Of a DNA stretch of 64,000 bases, positions 44,235 to 53,381 are shown piece after piece. The stretch covers positions 62,001 to 126,000 of the forward strand of contig NZ_JASBQE010000015.1 in NCBI RefSeq assembly GCF_029960785.1. The letters run 5' to 3'. Position 1 is the first letter of the stretch; the number at the start of each line of letters is the position of its first letter. Under the pieces are notes generated by a model. It saw nothing but the letters and a program-made list of their open reading frames with translations, did not search any database and was not told the origin of the DNA. Made by a program: the position numbers and the translations under genes. Origin of the DNA: Polyangium sp. 15x6 (GTDB lineage Bacteria > Myxococcota_A > Polyangia > Polyangiales > Polyangiaceae).

Positions 44235-46337
44235 TCACCAAACGGCGCACATCTTCGCCGGGTGCATCGGCGTGCCCTCGGCGCACGAGAACGCCTGGGC
44301 GAACTCGGGCGTGTTCACGAGCGGACCGTTCACACGGAACTTCGGCGCCGAGTGCGTGTTCGTCTTCGCGTGGAGACGCGCGTACTCGTCGCGGCTCTTG
44401 GCGCACCAGGCCTGCGCGTGCGCGAGGAAGAACTGCTGATCCTCGGTGAAGCCGCCGGCGACGGTCATGTTCGCCGCGCCCTTGCGCATCTCGCGGTAGG
44501 CCATGAACGCGAGCCTGATGCCGCCGAGATCCGCAATGTTCTCGCCGAGCGTGAGCTTGCCGTTGAGCTTCACGCCGGGCAGCGGCTCGTACGTCGAGTA
44601 CTGCTCCTCGACGCACGTCGTCTTCTTCTTGAAGAGCTCGCCGACGGCGGGCTCCCACCAGTTCTCGAGGTTGCCGTTGCCGGCGTACTGCGAGCCCTCG
44701 TCGTCGAAGCCGTGCGTGAGCTCGTGGCCCACGACCATGCCCATGCCGCCGAGGTTCACCTGGATCGCCGACTTCACGTCGTAGAACGGCGGCTGCAGGA
44801 TGCCGGCCGGGAAGACCATGTGGTTCTTCTGCGCGTCGTAGTACGCGTTCACCATCGGAGGGCTCATCTGCCACTCCTCGCGGTCGACGGGCTTGCCGAT
44901 CTTGGCGAGCCTGCGCTTCTGCTCGAACGCGCCGGCGGCCATCGCGTTCTTCCCGTAGCTCTTCCGGTCGATCTCGAAGTCGTAGCTACGCCACTTCGCC
45001 GGGTAGCCGATGAGGTAGGCCATGGTGGAGAGCTTGGCGAGCGCGCGCTCCTTCGTCTTGTCGTCCATCCAGTCGAGCGAGCGGACGCGGACGCCGAAGG
45101 CCTTGCTGATCTCCTGCACCATCTGCTCGGCGGCGCGCTTCGAATCGCCCGCGAAGTGCCGCGATACGAATGGCTGCGCGACGAGCTCGCCGAGCGCGTG
45201 ATCCGTCGCCTCGACGCACCGCTTCCAGCGCGGCTTCTGCTCCTTCAGGCCGAAGAGGCGGGCGCGAAGGGAGAACGCTTCGTCCACGAACGGCTTCGAC
45301 AGCTCGTCGGCCGACGCGCGCACGATCTGCCACGTCAGGTAGCTCTGCCAGACGTTCGGCTTCACCGACGCGAGCAGCTTGTCGAGGCCCTCGAAGAAGG
45401 GGATCGACGTGAGGTTCGCCTGCTTCACGTCCGAGATCCCGAGCGCCTTGAAGTACGCATCCCAGGGGAACGTGGGCGCCTTCTTGGCGAGATCCGCGCG
45501 GCTCACCATGTTGTAGATGCCCTTCGGATCACGACGCTCCACGCGCGTCTTCGAGATCTTGGCGATGTCGGTCTCGAGCGCGAGCACGTCCGCCGCGGCC
45601 TTCTTCGCGTCCGCCTCGGCGAGCCCCGCGAGCTTCAGCATGCGCTCGACGTGGGCCACGTACTCGGCGCGGAGCTTCTTCGAATCGTCGTCGTCCTTCG
45701 TGTAGTAGTCGCGGTCCGGCAAGCCGAGGCCGCCCTGATCGAGCGTGGCGATGACGCGCGTCGCGTCTCCGGGATCCTGTTCGCCCGAGATCCAGAACAG
45801 CGGGAAGATCCCCTTGCCGTGCAGGTCGGTGACCAGCGCGGTCACGTCCTTCGCCGACGAGACCTTCCGCGCCCGATCGACGAGCGGCTTGATCGGCGTG
45901 ATGCCCGCGGCGTCGACGGCCGCCTCATCCATGCACGCGGCGTAGTAGTCGCCGATCTTCTGCGTCGTCGGATCGGGGTTCTTCGCCTTGCCCGCGTCCT
46001 CGAGGATCGTCTTCAGCGCGAGCTCGTTGCGCTTGTCGATCTCGCTGAAGCTCCGCACCCAGGTCGCCTCGTCGGACGGGATCTCCGTCGACTTGAGCCA
46101 GCCGCCGCAGGCGAACGAGTAGAAGTCCTTGCAAGGATCGACGGATTTATCGAGCGCGGCGCCGTCGAGGCCCACGCTCTCCAGCGTGACCTCCACGGGC
46201 GGCGGGCCCTTGTCGGCGGGCGGAGCGACGGTGGGCACGGGGCCCGCGGTGTCGGTGATGGGCTCGGGTGTAGCCGAGCCACACCCAGCGAGGAGGGACA
46301 TCGCCACGGAGGCGAAGGCGAGGGAAAGCGTGCGCAT
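44235..46337 (-). CDS. M13-family (neprilysin-like) metallopeptidase lipoprotein
   Basis: A 700-residue protein from the ATG at 46337, with GGAG upstream. The signal peptide ends in LLAGCGS (lipobox). The peptidase has the zinc motif HELTH (within VVGHELTHGFDDEGSQY), the third-ligand region GENIADLGGIRLAF, and the NxYYDAQKNHMVFPAGILQPPF active-site strand, as in PepO/neprilysin. It would degrade extracellular peptides. It sits between a beta-helix MYXO-CTERM gene and trpB, all on the minus strand. Confidence 0.94.
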   Translation of the reverse strand: MRTLSLAFASVAMSLLAGCGSATPEPITDTAGPVPTVAPPADKGPPPVEVTLESVGLDGAALDKSVDPCKDFYSFACGGWLKSTEIPSDEATWVRSFSEIDKRNELALKTILEDAGKAKNPDPTTQKIGDYYAACMDEAAVDAAGITPIKPLVDRARKVSSAKDVTALVTDLHGKGIFPLFWISGEQDPGDATRVIATLDQGGLGLPDRDYYTKDDDDSKKLRAEYVAHVERMLKLAGLAEADAKKAAADVLALETDIAKISKTRVERRDPKGIYNMVSRADLAKKAPTFPWDAYFKALGISDVKQANLTSIPFFEGLDKLLASVKPNVWQSYLTWQIVRASADELSKPFVDEAFSLRARLFGLKEQKPRWKRCVEATDHALGELVAQPFVSRHFAGDSKRAAEQMVQEISKAFGVRVRSLDWMDDKTKERALAKLSTMAYLIGYPAKWRSYDFEIDRKSYGKNAMAAGAFEQKRRLAKIGKPVDREEWQMSPPMVNAYYDAQKNHMVFPAGILQPPFYDVKSAIQVNLGGMGMVVGHELTHGFDDEGSQYAGNGNLENWWEPAVGELFKKKTTCVEEQYSTYEPLPGVKLNGKLTLGENIADLGGIRLAFMAYREMRKGAANMTVAGGFTEDQQFFLAHAQAWCAKSRDEYARLHAKTNTHSAPKFRVNGPLVNTPEFAQAFSCAEGTPMHPAKMCAVW

Positions 46338-46475
46338 ACGAGTCTCCGGTCGGGGGAGCGGCATCCTAGGACGAACCGCGGACGTCGCAACGATGGACGT
46401 CGCTCCGAAGCCCGTGTGAACCCGCGAGAGCGCGTGAACCGGAGAGGACGTGGAAGGCCGTGTTCGAGACTGCGA

Positions 46476-47918
46476 TCAGCGACGCGAGATTTCTACGCGC
46501 CGCCGGCCCCTGCGCGCCGCGACGGCCGCGCCGACCGCGAGGCCCGCGATCCAGCCGAAGGATGCATCGCTCCCGCCGCCGACGACCCGACACCCGCAGC
46601 TCGCCTCCTCGCCACCGTCCGTGCCGCCGCCGTCGCTCCCGCCCCCGCCTCCGCTTCCGCCGGCAGCTCCGCCTCCGCCCGCGCCTCCGCCGCTTCCACC
46701 GCTTCCGCCGCTTCCGCCGCTCCCGCCGGCGCCTCCGATGCCGCCCGCGCCACCCTCACCGTTGAGCTCGTAGGCGCCGATGTCGATCGTGCCGACCGTC
46801 GTGCGTTTCGCGCCGTCGTACGGGTGTACGTACTGAATCTTGGGGGTCAAATCGATCCCGCCGCCCATCCCCGGCGCCTCGCCCGCGTCCACGCAGGGCG
46901 AGCCTTCCTTCAGCCGGTAGTTGAACCCGGCCTGGTCGACGAACATCGGATCGCCCTGGAAGTTCTTCCCGAGGCTCGCGTTGCCCTGGTTCGTGAGCGT
47001 CCCCGGCCCGACGAAGATGTTGTTCCGGATGACGGCCGGCACGGCGTTCGAGCCGATGTTGAGGAACGTGCCGCCGTTCGGGCGCTCGTTGACGAACGTG
47101 TTGTTCACGACGAACAGCTCGGTGATCGGGTTCGCCCCGTTCGACTCGAGGCCATAGGCGAGGATCGAGCTGTTGTCCGTGTTCGGCCCCTGCTGGATGA
47201 GGTTGCCGATGATGAACGTCAGGCCGCTGCTCGGAATGTCGATCTCGTAGCTGCCCGTCCCGTCCTCCTGCGTGAGGCGGTTGTAGAGCACGTGGTTCTC
47301 GAGCGCGCGGCTCTTCAGGAGGTGGCCGATCTTCGATCCGTGCGACCAGTTGTGCTGGAAGACGAACTTCTTGACGTGGTTGATGTAGAGGTTGTGCGAC
47401 TGGCCGTCGCCCGCGCCGTTCTGCGCGAACTCGCTGAACTCGATCAGGATCGTGCTGTCCGGGTTGTCGCCGGCGAGGATGCCGTTCTCGTTGTCGTGGA
47501 AGTAGCTGTTGCGGACCGTGAGGTTCGCGCCTTCCTGACGGATGCCCGCGCCGTTCTTGGCCGGGACCGCGGCGCCCGAGAACTCGATGTACTCGATCGT
47601 CGTGTCGTTCCCCGCGATGACCCAGGTCGCCTTGCCGCCCGAGTTTTTCCCCCCCGCGTCGATCTTCGCGACCCCACCCACGCCGCGGATCAAGAGCCCG
47701 TTCTTCGACCAGCTGCAAACATCGCCGGTGTAGTCCCCGGCCGCGTCGATGTGGATCCAGTCGCCGTCTTCCGCCGCCGCGATCGCCTGGCAAGGCGTCT
47801 CGTACGTCTTCCCCGGGCCCACGCTCAGCGTCCCCGCCGATGCCGTCGCCGCCACGAGCGCGCACGGCGCCGCAACGAGAACTGCCCAAAGCACTCTCGA
47901 ACCACTACGCATCATCAT
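46476..47918 (-). CDS. beta-helix exported protein with MYXO-CTERM-like sorting tail
   Basis: A 480-residue protein. ATG at 47918 follows GGAGG with an 8-base spacing; a TTG two codons upstream is less likely. The signal peptide is followed by a right-handed beta-helix with DUF1565-like coils (TLSVGPGKTYETPCQAIAAAEDGDWIHID, then NGAGIRQEGANLTVRNSYFHDNENGIL). A long Gly/Ser-rich linker (GGSGGSGGSGG) leads to CGCRVVGG, a hydrophobic segment, and RRGRRR: a Cys plus helix plus Arg-rich end like MYXO-CTERM. It is probably anchored to the cell surface. The gene starts 17 bases after trpF. Confidence 0.88.
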   Translation of the reverse strand: MMMRSGSRVLWAVLVAAPCALVAATASAGTLSVGPGKTYETPCQAIAAAEDGDWIHIDAAGDYTGDVCSWSKNGLLIRGVGGVAKIDAGGKNSGGKATWVIAGNDTTIEYIEFSGAAVPAKNGAGIRQEGANLTVRNSYFHDNENGILAGDNPDSTILIEFSEFAQNGAGDGQSHNLYINHVKKFVFQHNWSHGSKIGHLLKSRALENHVLYNRLTQEDGTGSYEIDIPSSGLTFIIGNLIQQGPNTDNSSILAYGLESNGANPITELFVVNNTFVNERPNGGTFLNIGSNAVPAVIRNNIFVGPGTLTNQGNASLGKNFQGDPMFVDQAGFNYRLKEGSPCVDAGEAPGMGGGIDLTPKIQYVHPYDGAKRTTVGTIDIGAYELNGEGGAGGIGGAGGSGGSGGSGGSGGGAGGGGAAGGSGGGGGSDGGGTDGGEEASCGCRVVGGGSDASFGWIAGLAVGAAVAARRGRRRVEISRR

Positions 47919-47934
47919 CACCAAGACCTCCTAC

Positions 47935-48606
47935 CTACGCGTCGTCCGCGCCGTCCGCCGCTCCTGCGGCTTCCTGCGCGGCGCGCCGAGCTTCGTGGAC
48001 GAACGCGCGCATCTTGCGCTCATCCTTCACGCCCGGCGCGTACTCGACGCCGCTCGCGACGTCGACGCCCCACGGACGCACGACGCGCACCGCCTCGGCG
48101 ACGTTGTCGGGCCCGAGCCCGCCCGCGAGCAGGAGGCGACGCGCACGCGCGAGCTCGACGACGAGCGCCGGATCGACACGCACGCCCGTTCCCCCCTTTT
48201 GTCCCGGGACATGCGCGTCGACGAGCAGGAGATCACCGCCGTACCGCGCCGCGAGCGCGACATCCTCCGCGCTGCCGACGCGCAGCGCCTTGAACGCGCG
48301 CGGCCCGAGCGCGTCGATCACCTCGGGCAGCTCGTCTCCATGGAGCTGCACGCGATCGAGCCCGACTTCTCGGGCGAGCTCCTCGACGCGCGGCGGATCC
48401 AGATCGGCCACGACGCCGACGATCTCGACGCGCCCACGCGCGGCATCCGCGAGCGCACGCGCGAGCGTCACGTCGATACGACGTGACGAACCTGGAACGA
48501 AGTTGAGGCCGATCATGTCGGCGCCCGCGGAGACGGCGGCCTCCACGTCCTCGATCCGCGTAAAGCCGCAGATCTTGACGTGGAGGGCCGGGGGGGGCCG
48601 ATTCAC
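47935..48606 (-). CDS. trpF: phosphoribosylanthranilate isomerase
   Basis: A 223-residue TIM-barrel enzyme. Motifs: HVKICGFTRIEDVEAAVSAGADMIGLNFVPGSSRRID (catalytic Cys in KICG), VVGVVAD-like (VEIVGVVADLDPP), DRVQLHGDE, LLLVDAHVPGQKGGTGVRVD, LAGGLGPDNVAEAV and VDVASGVEYAPGVKDERKMRAFV. It converts phosphoribosylanthranilate in tryptophan synthesis. The GTG start overlaps the stop of the CheY-like gene (GTGA). The tail after KDERKMRAFV is Ala-rich. Confidence 0.95.
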   Translation of the reverse strand: MNRPPPALHVKICGFTRIEDVEAAVSAGADMIGLNFVPGSSRRIDVTLARALADAARGRVEIVGVVADLDPPRVEELAREVGLDRVQLHGDELPEVIDALGPRAFKALRVGSAEDVALAARYGGDLLLVDAHVPGQKGGTGVRVDPALVVELARARRLLLAGGLGPDNVAEAVRVVRPWGVDVASGVEYAPGVKDERKMRAFVHEARRAAQEAAGAADGADDA

Positions 48607-48980
48607 TCGATGCCGAGGAGCTCTTTGACCTTGGCGATCACCTGCGGCGCCTGGATGGGCTTGGTGATGTACGCGTTCGCGCCGAGCTGCAGCGCGCGCT
48701 GCCGGTCTTCTTGCGAGCCCTCGGTCGTGATGATGATGATCGGCGTGTCCTTGTGTACCGGATCCGACCGGACACGCTTGACGAGCTTCAGCCCGTCCAT
48801 GATCGGCATGTTGATGTCGGTGATGATGACGTCGTACTTCGTCGAGGCGAGCTTGCGCAGGCCGTCGACGCCGTCGTCCGCCTCCGTGACGCGCAGGTTC
48901 TTGAGCCGCGCGAGCGCGAAGACCAAGAGCTGCCGCATCATGGGCGAATCTTCGACAATCAGGCAGGAGTACTCGGCCAT
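48603..48980 (-). CDS. single-domain CheY-like response regulator
   Basis: A 125-residue receiver domain with no output domain. The phosphorylation site Asp is in VIITDINMPIMDG, acidic residues in IVEDSPM, and Lys in TKPIQAP. CheY-type sequence (SPMMRQLLVFAL near the N-terminus) suggests a chemotaxis-style or signalling role. The gene is 3 bases downstream of the GAF gene and overlaps trpF by 4 bases. Confidence 0.93.
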   Translation of the reverse strand: MAEYSCLIVEDSPMMRQLLVFALARLKNLRVTEADDGVDGLRKLASTKYDVIITDINMPIMDGLKLVKRVRSDPVHKDTPIIIITTEGSQEDRQRALQLGANAYITKPIQAPQVIAKVKELLGIE

Positions 48981-48983
48981 CGA

Positions 48984-49838
48984 TCAGTCCTCCAGGTCGA
49001 GGAACGCCTGTACGGAAGGCACCTTGCGACCTGCATCGGTAAACAGCCGCGCGCTGACGAGCGCGAGGGCGGCCTGCGCGCCCAGGAGCCGGAACAGCTC
49101 ACCGTCCTGGTCGTCGAAGGCCGTCTTTTGGGAAAGCGTCCCGAAGATGGCGATGACGCCGATGGGCTGGCCATCGATGAGCAGCGGGACCACCGCCGCG
49201 GGGCGCTCGACCGTACCCTTCGAGACGTCGTTTTCGGCGTCGTAGTACAGCTTGCCGGTGGAGAAAGCACGCCCGATCGGGCCGTCGTCCACCGGTAGGG
49301 TCGCGATGTCGGCGAAGCTCTGGCCCTCGGTCGCCACCGCCACGAGCTCCTTCTTGTCGTCCGAGGCGATGTAGACACCGAACCGAGCCGCGCCGAGCAG
49401 CTGCGCCAGGAGCTCCTTGATGTTGCGGAGCACGTGGCGAACGTTCGTCGAGGAGTGGAGCTGCGAGGTCGCGACGTAGAGGTTCGCGAGGCTCGCGAGC
49501 TCCGACTCCACTTCTTGATGGCGCGAGGTGTAGCGATCACTCACCGCCTCCATCGCCACCGAGCGCTGGAGCAGCGCGTTCTTCTCGCTCTCGAGCGCCT
49601 CGATCTTCCGCACGAGATCCCGGATCGCCGTGTCGCTGGCGATGTGCGAGCGGAGCCTCCCGTTCTCGTTCTCGAGCTCCGAGAGGCGCTCGCGGAGACG
49701 CTCGTTCTCCTTCAGGACCTCTTCGGTCAGCTGAGCGCCTTTGCGGAAGAACTGCTGGATGAACAAATCCCGCTCCCTTTTCAGGTCTTCCGGAGGCTGT
49801 TCGCTGGGCGCTTTGGATCGCCCTTCGTTGTCGCTCAT
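48984..49838 (-). CDS. coiled-coil and GAF-domain protein
   Basis: A 284-residue protein. Residues ~20-140 are a long coiled coil (ERDLFIQQFFRKGAQLTEEVLKENERLRERLSELENENGRLR). Residues ~145-265 are a GAF domain (FGVYIASDDKKELVAVATEG, VPLLIDGQPIGVIAIFG, FRLLGAQAALAL). The ligand is unknown. It is followed by the CheY-like gene, suggesting a signalling pair. Confidence 0.88.
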   Translation of the reverse strand: MSDNEGRSKAPSEQPPEDLKRERDLFIQQFFRKGAQLTEEVLKENERLRERLSELENENGRLRSHIASDTAIRDLVRKIEALESEKNALLQRSVAMEAVSDRYTSRHQEVESELASLANLYVATSQLHSSTNVRHVLRNIKELLAQLLGAARFGVYIASDDKKELVAVATEGQSFADIATLPVDDGPIGRAFSTGKLYYDAENDVSKGTVERPAAVVPLLIDGQPIGVIAIFGTLSQKTAFDDQDGELFRLLGAQAALALVSARLFTDAGRKVPSVQAFLDLED

Positions 49839-49922
49839 CGTCTCCCTGGGATCTCCAGCGACCCGGACGGTAGCACGCCCGGCTCGCCGGCAGGAAGGCC
49901 CCTTAAGATGGGCGGGCCAAGC

Positions 49923-51020
49923 TCATTTCTTCCGGCCGCCGGCCGCGAGGGCCGCCCAACGCTCGAGATCCGGGGAAAGAAGGGTCGGTACTCGCCGAAG
50001 GGCTCGTACGTCCCGTGCGCCCACCAAAAGCATGACGGCGCGAAGCTCGGACTCTACCTGGTCGAGGAAGGCGAGCGCACCATCCCGGCCCCCCGAAAGA
50101 AGCGCTTGCAGAACGGGACGCGCGATCCCAGCCGCATGCGCGCCGAGGGCGATCGCCTTCGCCACGTCGACGCCGCTCGTGACGCCGCCGGTCGCGATGA
50201 TGCTCTTGAACCGCGGCCGCACCTCGCGCGTGAACAGCACCGAGGCCGCCGTCGGCACACCCCAGTCACGCAGCTTCACGCCGAGCGATCGCTCCTGTCC
50301 CGCGGCGCGCGCCGTCTCCACCGCGACCCAGCTCGTGCCGCCCGCACCCGACACGTCCACGTGCCGCACGCCCGCCTTCGCGAGCTTCTTCGCGGTGCGC
50401 GGCCCGATCCCGCAGCCCGTCTCCTTCGCGACGACCGGCACCGGCAGCTCGGCGACGAGCCGTTCGAGAGCCCCGACCACGCCCTCGAAATCCCGATCCC
50501 CGCCGGGCTGCACGATCTCCTGCGCCGGGTTCAGGTGCACGCAGAGCGCGTCGGCGCCCACGGCCTCGACGAGCTCCGTGACCTTCGCGGTCTCGAGGCT
50601 CTTGGCCTGCACGCCGCCGATGTTGCCGAGCACGAGCGTCGTCGGCGCCACGTCCCGCACCATGTACGTCTCGCGCGGCTCGCCCTTCAGGATCGCGCGC
50701 TGGCTGCCGAGGCCGAAGCCATAGCCGCGCTCCTCCGCGATCCGCGCGAGCTCCCGGTTGATGCCGCGCGCGCGCTCCGTGCCGCCCGTCATCGCCGCGA
50801 TCACGAGCGGCACGCGGAGCTTCTTGCCGAGCAGCTCGATCGACGTGTCGATGTCGTCGATCACGAGCTCGGGCAGCGCGTCGTGCACGAGCTCGACGCC
50901 CTCGAACAGCGTCGTCTTCGCGCGGAAACCCACGTCACCCGTGGCACAGAGGTCGATGTGGTCGGCCTTGCGCGAGGAGATCGACGAGGCCTGAGCCGGG
51001 AGTGTATGCAGTTCGGTCAT
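49923..51020 (-). CDS. fni: type 2 isopentenyl-diphosphate delta-isomerase
   Basis: A 365-residue FMN- and NADPH-dependent isomerase of the type 2 family. Motifs: SSRKADHIDLC, LRVPLVIAAMTGGTERARGINRELARIAEERGYGFGLGSQRAIL, and GNIGGVQ; then HLNPAQEIVQPGGDRDFEG, VVAKETGCGIGPRTAKKLAKAGVRHVDVSGAGGTSWVAVE, and SIIATGGVTSGVDVAKAIALGAHAAGIARP. It interconverts IPP and DMAPP for isoprenoid and carotenoid synthesis. The ATG at 51020 follows GGACGGATC-type sequence; a longer start adds a non-conserved stretch. Confidence 0.94.
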   Translation of the reverse strand: MTELHTLPAQASSISSRKADHIDLCATGDVGFRAKTTLFEGVELVHDALPELVIDDIDTSIELLGKKLRVPLVIAAMTGGTERARGINRELARIAEERGYGFGLGSQRAILKGEPRETYMVRDVAPTTLVLGNIGGVQAKSLETAKVTELVEAVGADALCVHLNPAQEIVQPGGDRDFEGVVGALERLVAELPVPVVAKETGCGIGPRTAKKLAKAGVRHVDVSGAGGTSWVAVETARAAGQERSLGVKLRDWGVPTAASVLFTREVRPRFKSIIATGGVTSGVDVAKAIALGAHAAGIARPVLQALLSGGRDGALAFLDQVESELRAVMLLVGARDVRALRRVPTLLSPDLERWAALAAGGRKK

Positions 51021-51123
51021 TCGATCCGTCCGCCCCCTCCATGAGGCTTGGCGGTCCACGAATCAAGGGAAAGAATCCCCGACACTTTTCGACGCGAAGC
51101 CGCTCACGCACTAGACTGATCGC

Positions 51124-52086
51124 ATGGATCTACCCGCCGAACCGAGAGTCCGCTGGATCCTCCATCGCGCCGCGGCCCTGCTCGAGCAAGGCGCCGAGCC
51201 CGTGCGCGGCCTCGTGCTCCCCACCGCCGACTATTTTCCCGATCCCTTCGACGGAACGCCGAACGCGGTGGCGAAGCTCCTCGAGCGCGTGCAAGCGCTC
51301 GCGGGCCTCTCGGATCTCACGGTCGAGCTCACGCTGGTCACGCCCGAAGGCGAGGCGATGAGCACGGGCTGCGGCAGCGGCGCCTGTGGCTCCGGCGGCA
51401 AGATCGAGGCGCGCCTCGATCGCGTGGGTCGTCGCCCCGATGGCTCGTACGTCGTCGCGGTGGGCACGGGCGAGGTGCGTGATCCGGTGGTCCTCACGAC
51501 GGCCCTCGTCCGCTCCGTGGCCTGCATGTTCATGACCGAGGCCGACGCGTACGACGGGCTCTCCGCGGCCGAGCGCGAGCCCGTCACGGATCTCGCGGGC
51601 GTGCTGCTCGGCTTCGGCGTCCTCCTCGCGAACGGATCACACGTCGTGGTGAAGGGCTGCGGCGGCGCGAAGATCCACTCCGCGACGCGCCTCACCACGA
51701 ACGAGCTCACGCTCGCGCTCGCGATGTTCTGCAAGCTCTTCGGCACGGACGGCCGGATCGCCACGCGCCACCTCGACGCCGTGCCGCGCGAGCGCTTCGC
51801 GGAGTCCGAGACCTGGGCCCGCGCGAACGCGGCCGTCGTGCGCAGGCTGCGCGAGGATCCGGAGGGGATCCAAAGCGACGCGTTCGTCCTCGATCAAGCC
51901 GAGGGATGGATGTCACGCCTCTTCGGCTTCGGCCGCAGCAAGCGCGCGCCCACGGCCGAGGAGACGCTCTCCGAACTCGAACGATCGATGCGCGCGTCGG
52001 CGCCGAAGAAGACCGTCGATCCCGAGCGCGCCAAGAAGCTCGCCGAGCTCCGCGCGCTCGTGGACGAGACCCTGGAAGGACAATGA
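51124..52086 (+). CDS. uncharacterised protein coupled to argH
   Basis: A 320-residue protein with no recognised family. Features: an N-terminal segment with CGSGACGSGGK (Cys83 and Cys88), a central segment with two more Cys (VLLANGSHVVVKGCGGAKIHSATRLTTNELTLALAMFCKLFG), a FGFGR stretch and a Lys/Glu/Ala-rich C-terminus. No signal peptide or membrane helix. Its TGA overlaps the argH ATG (ATGA). The Cys pairs could bind a metal or Fe-S cluster, but this is a guess. Confidence 0.75.
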   Translation: MDLPAEPRVRWILHRAAALLEQGAEPVRGLVLPTADYFPDPFDGTPNAVAKLLERVQALAGLSDLTVELTLVTPEGEAMSTGCGSGACGSGGKIEARLDRVGRRPDGSYVVAVGTGEVRDPVVLTTALVRSVACMFMTEADAYDGLSAAEREPVTDLAGVLLGFGVLLANGSHVVVKGCGGAKIHSATRLTTNELTLALAMFCKLFGTDGRIATRHLDAVPRERFAESETWARANAAVVRRLREDPEGIQSDAFVLDQAEGWMSRLFGFGRSKRAPTAEETLSELERSMRASAPKKTVDPERAKKLAELRALVDETLEGQ

Positions 52087-53381
52087 GCGGACGACTCTGG
52101 GACAAGGGCGGCGCCACCGACGCCGCCATGCTCCGTTACACCTCCCGCGACGACTGGAAGCTCGATCAACGCCTGCTCGCCTACGACCTCGTGGCCACGC
52201 GCGCACACGTGCGCGGGCTCCGTCGCATCGGCGTCCTCTCGGAAGGCGAGCTCGACGCCATGGAGCGCGCGCTCGCCGAGCTCATCCGCAAGAACGACGC
52301 GGGCGAGCTCGTGCTCACCGAGGCCGATGAGGACGGCCACACGGCAATCGAGGCCGCGCTCGTCTCGATGCTCGGCGACACCGGCAAGAAGGTGCACACG
52401 GGCCGCAGCCGCAACGATCAGGTCCTCGTGGCGATGCGCCTCTACGAGCGCGACGCGATGGACGAGCTCGAAGCGCTCGTGCTCGCCGCGGCCTCGGCCC
52501 TCGTCGCGCTCGCGCGTCGCGAGGAGAAAACACCGCTCCCCGGCTACACACACCTCCAGCGCGCCGTGCCGAGCTCGGTGGGCCTCTGGGCTGGCTCCTT
52601 CGCCGAAGGCCTCCTCGACGCGGTCATCATCGTCCGCGCCGCGCGCGCGCTCACCGATCGCTCCCCGCTCGGCGCCGCCGCCGGCTACGGCGTGAACCTC
52701 CCGCTCGATCGCGAGGGCGTGGCGCGCGAGCTTGGTTTCTCCGACGTCGCCTGGAACCCGCTCGGCTCGCAGACCTCGCGTGGCATCGTCGAGGCCACGC
52801 TCCTCGCCGCCGCATGGCAGGTCATGGCCATCGTCCGCAGGCTCGCTTGGGACCTCTCCCTCTTCACGACGAGCGAGTTCGGCTTCGTGCGCCTCCCCGA
52901 CGCGTTCACCACGGGCTCGTCGATCATGCCGCAGAAGCGCAACCCCGACGTCGTCGAGCTCATGCGCGCCGCCTGCTCGATCGTGCAGGGCGCGCTCGTC
53001 GAGGTACAGACCCTCGTCGCGCTCCCGTCCGGATATCACCGCGATCTACAGCTCACGAAATCGCCCGTGCTGCGTGGCCTCGACGAGACGCTCGCCACGG
53101 TCCGCCTCCTGCCGCGCCTCGTCGAGGGCCTTCGTTTTGACCACGAACGAATGCTCGCCGCGATCACGCCAGAGTGCTTCGCCACCGACCGAGCCGTCGA
53201 GCTCGCCGCCTCCGGCGTCCCCTTCCGCGAGGCCTATCGCCGCGTCGCCGACGAGATCAAAGGGCTCGCTCAGGGAGACGCGCCGGCGAGCCTCGCCGCG
53301 CGCGTCTCACCGGGCGCCCCTGGCGATCTGCGCCTCGATCTCCTCGAAGCGCGCCTCAAGTCGCTCACCGCATCTCGGTAA
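52083..53381 (+). CDS. argH: argininosuccinate lyase
   Basis: A 432-residue protein of the aspartase/fumarase fold. Motifs: GRLWDKGGATDAAMLRYTSRDDWKLDQRL, VHTGRSRNDQVLVAMRLYERD, PGYTHLQRAVPSS, and SSIMPQKRNPDVVELMRA with the signature catalytic loop. It makes arginine and fumarate. The start overlaps the upstream gene. The last 17 bases overlap the 3' end of the converging rpiA. Its C-terminus is similar in length to family members. Confidence 0.95.
   Translation: MSGRLWDKGGATDAAMLRYTSRDDWKLDQRLLAYDLVATRAHVRGLRRIGVLSEGELDAMERALAELIRKNDAGELVLTEADEDGHTAIEAALVSMLGDTGKKVHTGRSRNDQVLVAMRLYERDAMDELEALVLAAASALVALARREEKTPLPGYTHLQRAVPSSVGLWAGSFAEGLLDAVIIVRAARALTDRSPLGAAAGYGVNLPLDREGVARELGFSDVAWNPLGSQTSRGIVEATLLAAAWQVMAIVRRLAWDLSLFTTSEFGFVRLPDAFTTGSSIMPQKRNPDVVELMRAACSIVQGALVEVQTLVALPSGYHRDLQLTKSPVLRGLDETLATVRLLPRLVEGLRFDHERMLAAITPECFATDRAVELAASGVPFREAYRRVADEIKGLAQGDAPASLAARVSPGAPGDLRLDLLEARLKSLTASR

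Noticed and set aside
46600-46760. Gly/Ser codon repeats in the beta-helix gene as a microsatellite element
   Set aside because: It is a linker before the MYXO-CTERM-like tail, as is usual in this type of protein.
44262-48293. A ~1,340-codon open frame on the plus strand opposite the peptidase, beta-helix and trpF genes
   Set aside because: It is a shadow of the minus-strand genes with low-complexity Arg/His/Ala composition and no domain motifs.
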